From Lachnospiraceae bacterium UBA3287 (lineage in GTDB: Bacteria > Bacillota > Clostridia > Lachnospirales > Lachnospiraceae), in contig DETN01000131.1 in the NCBI GenBank assembly GCA_002362155.1, positions 3,920 to 67,919 of the forward strand: a stretch of DNA of 64,000 nucleotides. Reading direction: 5' to 3'. Positions 59,089 through 64,000 of this stretch are shown here, one piece after another. Position 1 is the first letter of the stretch; every line of letters starts with the position of its first letter. The position numbers and the translations under genes were made by a program. The notes under the pieces were generated by a model, which saw only the letters and a list, made by a program, of their open reading frames with translations, did not search any database and was not told the DNA's origin.

Positions 59089-59135
59089 GGCAGGCACGCT
59101 TCTTTCCCCCGCTGGATGGACGTGCCTGCCTTTTT
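59089..59135 (+). terminator. Terminator of the P1B-ATPase operon
   Basis: A perfect 10-bp stem GGCAGGCACG (59089-59098) with CGTGCCTGCC (59121-59130), followed by TTTTT. Confidence 0.85.
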
Positions 59136-59282
59136 CATATGTCCATTTCCGAAAAAGTTCACAAAGCATCTGACAAAATTTGCAAAAAAACTGTATTTTT
59201 CACTAAACTAACAGTAAAATAGAGGATAAGTAATTCGTGAAAACTGATCTCATGTAATAAATCGAGAAAGGAGACATTTTTT

Positions 59283-59996
59283 ATGGCAACCCCTCATATT
59301 GGAGCAGTAAAAGGTCAGATCGCAGATGTAGTCCTCATGCCCGGTGATCCCCTCCGCGCGAAAATGATCGCAGAGGAATGGATGGACAACGCCGAACTTG
59401 TATCGGGTGTCCGCGGCATGTATGCTTACAGCTGCACCTACAGAGGCAGGAAGATCACTGTTATGGCCAGCGGCATGGGCATGCCTTCCATGGGCATCTA
59501 TTCCTATGAGCTCTTCTCGGAATACGGCGTGGAAGCCATCATCCGCTGCGGTTCCTCCGGAAGCTTTGTCCCCAGCCTGAATGTAGGCGATGTGGTCTAT
59601 GCCAGAGACGCCTGGACAGACTCCAGCTTTGCCAAGGTCCAGTGCGGTGAAGAGAACTATGTCCTGCAGGCCTCCCATCTGCTCAATGTCAAGCTGAACC
59701 AGAGTGCATGGCAGAACGGAATCGAGATCATTCCCACCAGAGTCTACAGCAGCGATGTGTTCTATAAGGCACCCACCAGCAACAGCGATGCTCTGGCCAT
59801 TCAGAACGGCTGCACCTGCATCGAGATGGAAGCCTTCGCCCTCTTCCACAACGCCAAGATGCTGGGCAAGCAGGCCGGCTGCCTGCTGACCATCTCCGAC
59901 TCCTTCGTCACAGGCGAAGCTATGACAGCAGAGGAAAGGCAGTCCTCCTTCGGCGACATGATCATCGTTGCCATGGGCGCAGCAGCAAGCCTGTAA
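59283..59996 (+). CDS. deoD: Purine nucleoside phosphorylase (DeoD type)
   Basis: A 237-residue hexameric-type phosphorylase. It splits purine (deoxy)nucleosides with phosphate. Signatures: PHIGAVKGQIADVVLMPGDPLRAKMIAEE at the N-terminus (phosphate Arg), GMGMPSMGIYSYEL, IIRCGSSGSFVPSLNVGDVV, and CIEMEAFALF with the catalytic region ISDSFVTGEAMTAEER. The length is standard. It lies 35 kb from the nucleoside block and has its own transcript: GAAAGGAG before the ATG. It would supply the base and the (deoxy)ribose 1-phosphate; no deoB is in view. Confidence 0.95.
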   Translation: MATPHIGAVKGQIADVVLMPGDPLRAKMIAEEWMDNAELVSGVRGMYAYSCTYRGRKITVMASGMGMPSMGIYSYELFSEYGVEAIIRCGSSGSFVPSLNVGDVVYARDAWTDSSFAKVQCGEENYVLQASHLLNVKLNQSAWQNGIEIIPTRVYSSDVFYKAPTSNSDALAIQNGCTCIEMEAFALFHNAKMLGKQAGCLLTISDSFVTGEAMTAEERQSSFGDMIIVAMGAAASL

Positions 59997-60028
59997 GTCT
60001 CTGTCCGCTTTCTTAATTCAGATCACCT

Positions 60029-60055
60029 AAAGGGATCCCGGTCCGGGATCCCTTT
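60029..60055 (+). terminator. Terminator after deoD
   Basis: AAAGGGATCCCGG with CCGGGATCCCTTT, a near-perfect palindrome, followed by a broken T-rich run. Confidence 0.65.
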
Positions 60056-60167
60056 CTGCGTTCTCCTTTTCCGGGAATTAACAAAGGTTTTCCGTGCTTT
60101 TTTTCCGAACTCTGTTACAATAGCTTTCAGGATCCTGCGCCGCGGGATCGGAAAGGAGACATATGAT

Positions 60168-60821
60168 ATGAAAAAGAAACTGATCGCACTCATGCTTTCG
60201 GCCCTTATGTGTGCTTCTCTCTTTACTGCCTGCTCCGGTCAGAGCAAGGCTCCCATCACAGATGAGGAAGAAACCGAACAGCCTGCTGACGGAACAGAAA
60301 CAGAAGAGACAGAGACTGATCCGGAAGATACCGAAGAGAACGCCGATAAGAGCGGCGAAGAACAGGTACAGGGAGAGGGAGAGGGAGAAGGAGAAGAATA
60401 CGAGGAAGGCACTTCCCAGGAAGACGAATACTATGAGGTCTCTACCGGCCTTGACCTGGACTACCTGGCCCAGATCCTGATCGAGATCCAGCCCGAAAAA
60501 GGAAATGAAAAGCCCGACCTTGCCAAAACAGAAGACCAGGAACTGATCGGGAAATACTATCCCGGCCTTTCCGACATGAATCTTCTTCAGCAGGTCTGCT
60601 ACATGCCTCCCGAAGAAGGTGCTCCCTGCGAGATCATGCTGGTGGAATGCAGATCCAACTCCGATGCATCCAGAGCCATGGAGATCTTCCAGACCAGGAT
60701 CAACCAGGGAACAGGAGACGGCTGGAAGAATGCAAAGACCTTTTCCATGAACAACCTGGCAGCCATGGTCTGCCTGCCCGAGGGATCTTATATTCCTGAA
60801 AACCTCTTTATTCTGGACTGA
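60168..60821 (+). CDS. DUF4358-like acidic lipoprotein
   Basis: A 217-residue lipoprotein (lipobox LFTACSGQ). A very acidic Glu/Thr linker (about 30-85, including a GEGEGEGEE run) precedes a domain with DLDYLAQILIEIQP, ELIGKYYPGLSDMN and CEIMLVECRSNSDASRAMEIFQTRIN, which looks like DUF4358. Role unknown. A TACAAT near 60115 may be the -10. A perfect ribosome site (GAAAGGAG) precedes the ATG. Confidence 0.75.
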   Translation: MKKKLIALMLSALMCASLFTACSGQSKAPITDEEETEQPADGTETEETETDPEDTEENADKSGEEQVQGEGEGEGEEYEEGTSQEDEYYEVSTGLDLDYLAQILIEIQPEKGNEKPDLAKTEDQELIGKYYPGLSDMNLLQQVCYMPPEEGAPCEIMLVECRSNSDASRAMEIFQTRINQGTGDGWKNAKTFSMNNLAAMVCLPEGSYIPENLFILD

Positions 60822-60852
60822 TCATCATCACAGCGAAAACGGTCCGCGAAAC

Positions 60853-60893
60853 AAAGCAGTATCCGCTCCTTTTATGAGAGGATGCTGCTTTTT
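60853..60893 (+). terminator. Terminator of the DUF4358-like gene
   Basis: AAAGCAGTATCC pairs with GGATGCTGCTTT across the loop, followed by TTTTT. Confidence 0.8.
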
Positions 60894-60962
60894 CATTTCC
60901 GGGCAGATCCGTCAGGGCTGCTCTGTTTCTCCAGAGAACTTACAGGGGATGCGAAGGCAGGA

Positions 60963-60991
60963 TTGGAAGAAGTTTCCCGCTGTGCTATAAT
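60963..60991 (+). promoter_or_regulatory. Promoter of the 70-aa membrane protein gene
   Basis: TTGGAA (60963-60968), a 17-base spacer and a perfect TATAAT (60986-60991), 41 bases before the ATG. Confidence 0.7.
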
Positions 60992-61031
60992 ACCCTGGTA
61001 GCAAAAAAATTTTGATAAGGGAGGCAAGCCC

Positions 61032-61244
61032 ATGAGAGACCCGGAACGCATCCGCCGCAGCAACATGGTTCTGATCGGCCTTGTCATTCTCTGCCTGCTC
61101 TACGGCATCATTACCCGTATGCAGAGCGGAGACGACAGCTTCTATCTTTTCGGCTTCAAGATCTTCGGGACAGAGGAAACTCAGACAGAAGAAACATCAC
61201 AGGAGATTCCTGCCGAATCAGCCACAGAGGAAAACGGCAAATAA
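61032..61244 (+). CDS. Small single-pass membrane protein, unknown
   Basis: A 70-residue protein: a basic cytosolic start (MRDPERIRRSN), one helix (MVLIGLVILCLLYGIITRM), a short Phe-rich segment (FYLFGFKIFG) and an acidic Thr/Glu tail. GGGAGG lies eight bases before the ATG, and a clean promoter and terminator flank it, so it is very likely a gene. No family recognised. Confidence 0.75.
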   Translation: MRDPERIRRSNMVLIGLVILCLLYGIITRMQSGDDSFYLFGFKIFGTEETQTEETSQEIPAESATEENGK

Positions 61245-61301
61245 TGCCGTTTTTTCTTTTTGGCCCTGACCGGGCACCGCAGCAGGTTCCCCGCAAATGA
61301 T

Positions 61302-61346
61302 AAATGCCCTGCCGGCAGTGTATTTCTCACTGCCGGCAGGGCATTT
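61302..61346. terminator. Bidirectional terminator
   Basis: A perfect 19-bp stem (61302-61320 and 61328-61346) ending in AAAT/ATTT, between the small membrane gene and the DUF6591 gene. Confidence 0.85.
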
Positions 61347-61383
61347 TGGCTTTCAGGCCTGCATTTCAGCCGGATTTCTTCAT

Positions 61384-62004
61384 TTACTCTCCCAGTGCCT
61401 GCATGGCTTCCAGACATTTCTTTTCAATGCGGAGCGTTGCCTCTAAATAGTAGGCATCCTCGGCCGGGGTCAGGCTCTCCTCGTCGATCTCGTCGATCTT
61501 TTCCATCGTTTCGGAATAATCCGTCATCCAGGTCAGATAGTCCATCATCATGGACGGATCATCCTTGGACTGTGAGTATTTTACGCAGAAGTCACAGTAA
61601 TCGTCGAAGAATTTCACATATGCATCCATGGCCTCCTTGAATTCGGGCCGGATGCCGTCCGCGGCGGTCTCCTCCTGAGGAGCACTCTGGGAAACCTCTG
61701 CCTGGGCTTCCTGTGTTTCTTCCGGAACTTCTTCCTGTGGCTCCTGAACTGCTTCCTGGCCGGCCTCTTCCTTCTCTTCCGGCGCTTCCTGCTCCACGGC
61801 CGGCTCCTGTACAGGTTCTGCCTGCTCCGGAGCCGCTGTCACATCCTGCTGCCCTCCGCCGGGTCTTTCATGGGAAGATGTTCCTCTTCCCGTGCGGGAT
61901 GACATGCTGCCTATAAGATACAGGACCACCAGGATCCCCAGGATCAGCTTCCAGTGTCTTAAAATTCCGCCTTTTCTTCCGTTTCCGCCTCTTCCAAATG
62001 CCAT
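61384..62004 (-). CDS. DUF6591-like membrane protein
   Basis: A 206-residue protein with one helix (HWKLILGILVVLYLIGS), a long Pro/Glu/Ala linker (about 55-120) and a C-terminal helical domain: RPEFKEAMDAYVKFFDDYCDFCVKY, LTWMTDYSETMEKIDEI and LEATLRIEKKCLEAMQAL. This pattern matches DUF6591. The function is not known. GGAGG lies before the ATG at 62004. It is downstream of a YARHG gene. Confidence 0.75.
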   Translation of the reverse strand: MAFGRGGNGRKGGILRHWKLILGILVVLYLIGSMSSRTGRGTSSHERPGGGQQDVTAAPEQAEPVQEPAVEQEAPEEKEEAGQEAVQEPQEEVPEETQEAQAEVSQSAPQEETAADGIRPEFKEAMDAYVKFFDDYCDFCVKYSQSKDDPSMMMDYLTWMTDYSETMEKIDEIDEESLTPAEDAYYLEATLRIEKKCLEAMQALGE

Positions 62005-62156
62005 CTTACACCTCCATGGGTCCTTTATTCTGCCTGCTCTCACGGCAGGCTCTTTTCCCATGTACAGTGTAAATTACTGATATGACAGAATATATGCCCA
62101 AAAGTTTTCCAAGTTTTTTCTGCCGCCTATAAAGCCGCTGCCGTCGTCTTCCTCTG

Positions 62157-64000
62157 TTACTGCAGGGGAATGCAGTAATCGTAGGAATCCGCGCCGGCCA
62201 GGCTGTAGATGGTGCAGGCCAGATAAGGCGTCCCGTCGGACGTCGGATAAAGGATGGCCTTGTCCGTATTAGAAGAATCAGTGGTCTTTTCCAGCTGGCT
62301 CCTGTAAAAGCTTTCCGCGTTGTCTCTGCCCCCGGAGTAAGCATTCTCATAATATGCCCTCATGGCTTCTCTGACGGCTGTCTTCATTTCCTGAGGATCC
62401 ATTCCGTACAGGGCCGCTATCTCTTCATTGCCCAGTTTTTCTCCGGTATCCAGGTCCAGCGTGATGGGATAATAGATATTGATGCCCCAGTCTCCACGGA
62501 CCCAGGTAAGGACCGTCAGTGTATTCTTCCAGACGTAGGCTTTGTAGTCCACGCCGTAGAGCCAGGGCGAATACCCCTGATCCAGCGCCGCCTTTGCATC
62601 GTCAATATAGGGATAGATCTCTCTGCGCAGCATGGCATTGTAGGTCCTGGCATCGTAGGAGTCCATCCTGATAAAGGGGACCTCATAGGTCAGGTCGTAG
62701 TCGTTATAACCGTCGGACCCTGTCAGGTGCTCTTTTCTCTGGGTCCCTGTCATCAGATCCAGAAGGTCCTCTCTCTGCTCTTCCCTGAGCGCGGCTCCGT
62801 CTGCCGGATTCCAGCGGCTTCCGGATTCCATATCCGTAAGAAGTTTCAGATTTTCCCTTTCCGCCGCGGTCAGCTTTGTGTCCACCGCGGAAGCATCGGA
62901 TACGGAAGGCTTATACCAGTCGAACTGCTTATAGAAATCGGAGAACCATTTGACCTTGCTGAAGATATAGCCGTGCCTTGCATAGATCTCATTGACCGCC
63001 AGGCGGAAGAGCTTGTCCTTTTCTTCCACGGGATCATGGGAAAGCTTTTCCAGATCCTCCCAGGTCAGCTTTTTTTCGGAGCTTTCGGGAAATACCTGTC
63101 CCTGATCCATCAGACGGGCGTAAAAGCTCCCTTCCAGCCTCTCCCTGCTGACATCCCTGCACGAAGCCCCCCTGGCCGGGTACTCCTTGGGAAGGGACGT
63201 ATAGGACTCCCTGACAAGTCCGTCCCCCGTGACTCTCTTTTCCAGGTCCAGGCTGTCTCCTTCACAGGGCAGTGTGGTGATGCGGAAGTACCTGTCTCCG
63301 CTTTCCATCTGCGAGAAGGTCTGGATCTCCACGATGTCATTAGCTCTGTAAAAGTAGGCAAAGGAGGTGGCGGCAGCGCCCTGCTCTTTTTCCTCGTTTT
63401 TCAGTATGTCCCTGATCCGGCCGGCATTTCCCAGTGCCAGGAACTCTTCTTCCGACAGCTGCACGGCCCCGTACTCCACGTAGTCCTCATCGTCAAAAGT
63501 CACATAAGCTGTCTTCCGAGTATGGCCGCCCATTCCAATGCCGGACATGAATGCACCGTCATACTCTTCTACATCCACCTGGAGCCCTCCCGGCTGCCAC
63601 CAGGCATTTCCATTACCCTTCGCCATCAGGACAGGCTCTTCTCCGTTCAGATCCCATATTTCAAAATTCGAGGCGGTTCCTGTCTCGTTATAGCTGTTGA
63701 AGATTAAATGATAGCCTCCTTCTGTATAGGAAATACCCAGGGCTGCCATCCGCAGTCTTGTCTCTGAGACCTTAAAAGCCTCCCCACTTTCTCCTGGAAT
63801 GAACCAAAGAGCGATCCTGTCTTCCCCATCTTTTTTACACACAGCCAGATCCAGCATGCCGTCATGGTCAATATAATCGCCGAGCCCTGTCACTGTTTCC
63901 CCCTCTATCTGCTCAGCCAGTTTTTCCAGATTCTCCGCTTCGGCTGCTTTTACCTTTTCTTCATCAAGCAGTTCCCGGCTCTCTGAATCCACCGGTTCAG
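62157..64000 (-). CDS. YARHG-domain protein, 5' end outside the window
   Basis: At least 613 codons, open to the right edge; a GTG at 63992 has no evident ribosome site, so the true start (and probably a signal peptide) lies beyond. The order seen is: a beta-rich sensor-like part (LDLAVCKKDGEDRIALWFIPG, GYHLIFNSYNETG), a YARHG domain (LAVNEIYARHGYIFSKVKWF...FYKQFDWYKPS, about 340-400 in the visible part), and a C-terminal domain with YGVDYKAYVWKNTLTVLTWVRGD and a DUF4163/RsiV-like feel. Probably extracellular. It shares YARHG with the 45217-46101 protein. Confidence 0.75.
   Translation of the reverse strand, partial: EPVDSESRELLDEEKVKAAEAENLEKLAEQIEGETVTGLGDYIDHDGMLDLAVCKKDGEDRIALWFIPGESGEAFKVSETRLRMAALGISYTEGGYHLIFNSYNETGTASNFEIWDLNGEEPVLMAKGNGNAWWQPGGLQVDVEEYDGAFMSGIGMGGHTRKTAYVTFDDEDYVEYGAVQLSEEEFLALGNAGRIRDILKNEEKEQGAAATSFAYFYRANDIVEIQTFSQMESGDRYFRITTLPCEGDSLDLEKRVTGDGLVRESYTSLPKEYPARGASCRDVSRERLEGSFYARLMDQGQVFPESSEKKLTWEDLEKLSHDPVEEKDKLFRLAVNEIYARHGYIFSKVKWFSDFYKQFDWYKPSVSDASAVDTKLTAAERENLKLLTDMESGSRWNPADGAALREEQREDLLDLMTGTQRKEHLTGSDGYNDYDLTYEVPFIRMDSYDARTYNAMLRREIYPYIDDAKAALDQGYSPWLYGVDYKAYVWKNTLTVLTWVRGDWGINIYYPITLDLDTGEKLGNEEIAALYGMDPQEMKTAVREAMRAYYENAYSGGRDNAESFYRSQLEKTTDSSNTDKAILYPTSDGTPYLACTIYSLAGADSYDYCIPLQ

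Overview
The window looks like chromosome from a GC-rich Clostridia bacterium, most likely a gut Lachnospiraceae member. This rests on gene content: a lon gene with a CIRCE element, an ECF-type vitamin S component behind a cobalamin riboswitch, a BMP-type nucleoside ABC transporter, a YolD/Y-family polymerase pair, VirE and TnpW remnants typical of Firmicutes mobile elements, YARHG, DUF6110, DUF4358 and DUF6591 type proteins, and many short MKKK...C lipoproteins. No rRNA, tRNA or CRISPR array was seen. Most genes lie on the minus strand, and several long plus-strand open frames are only antisense shadows of them.

Layout. 1-6000: lon (cut by the left edge) with CIRCE, a lipoprotein, bioY with a BirA-type operator coupled to a DUF1284 gene, and metY. 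6000-10700: a secreted protein with about 20 cell-wall/glucan-binding repeats, mntP, and a CbxX/SpoVK-type AAA+ ATPase. 10700-12070: a cobalamin riboswitch controlling a DUF4430 protein and an ECF S component. 12040-24470: a large minus-strand nucleoside salvage block (udk, tdk, a psuK-like kinase, nupN, yjjI, yjjW, nupOPQ, deoC, add, LysR regulator). 24780-26163: a 65-aa open frame, three hairpins and a lipoprotein. 26300-30830: a four-gene sugar-type ABC transporter. 31000-37300: a translationally coupled Y-polymerase/yolD/kinase operon, a HAD phosphatase, and alsT-mmuM. 37500-46700: a zinc-ribbon membrane protein, a lipoprotein serpin, an LDH/MDH-type dehydrogenase, a PanE-like reductase, a LOR protein, hflK-hflC, and a membrane protein joining YARHG to a C-type lectin fold. 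46900-49770: an ECF sigma/anti-sigma pair and a beta-helix lipoprotein. 49800-53500: an AT-richer accessory island (VirE remnant, TnpW, AbiE-type toxin-antitoxin flanked by a 15-bp direct repeat). 53500-64000: cls, two small membrane proteins, a DUF6110/P1B-ATPase pair, deoD, small lipoprotein and membrane genes, a DUF6591 protein and a YARHG protein cut by the right edge.

How the parts work together. Nucleosides would be bound by NupN and imported by NupOPQ, then phosphorylated (udk, tdk, psuK-like), deaminated (add) or cleaved (deoD, distant at 59.3 kb), with deoxyribose 5-phosphate split by DeoC. The uncharacterised glycyl-radical pair YjjI/YjjW sits between the nucleoside-binding lipoprotein and its own ATPase, which is the strongest lead to an undescribed biochemical step here. 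MetY, MmuM and the cobalamin uptake genes suggest attention to methionine and B12. The Y-polymerase operon and the sigma/anti-sigma pair look like stress systems. Functions come from recognising protein families and motifs by eye; no database search was possible.
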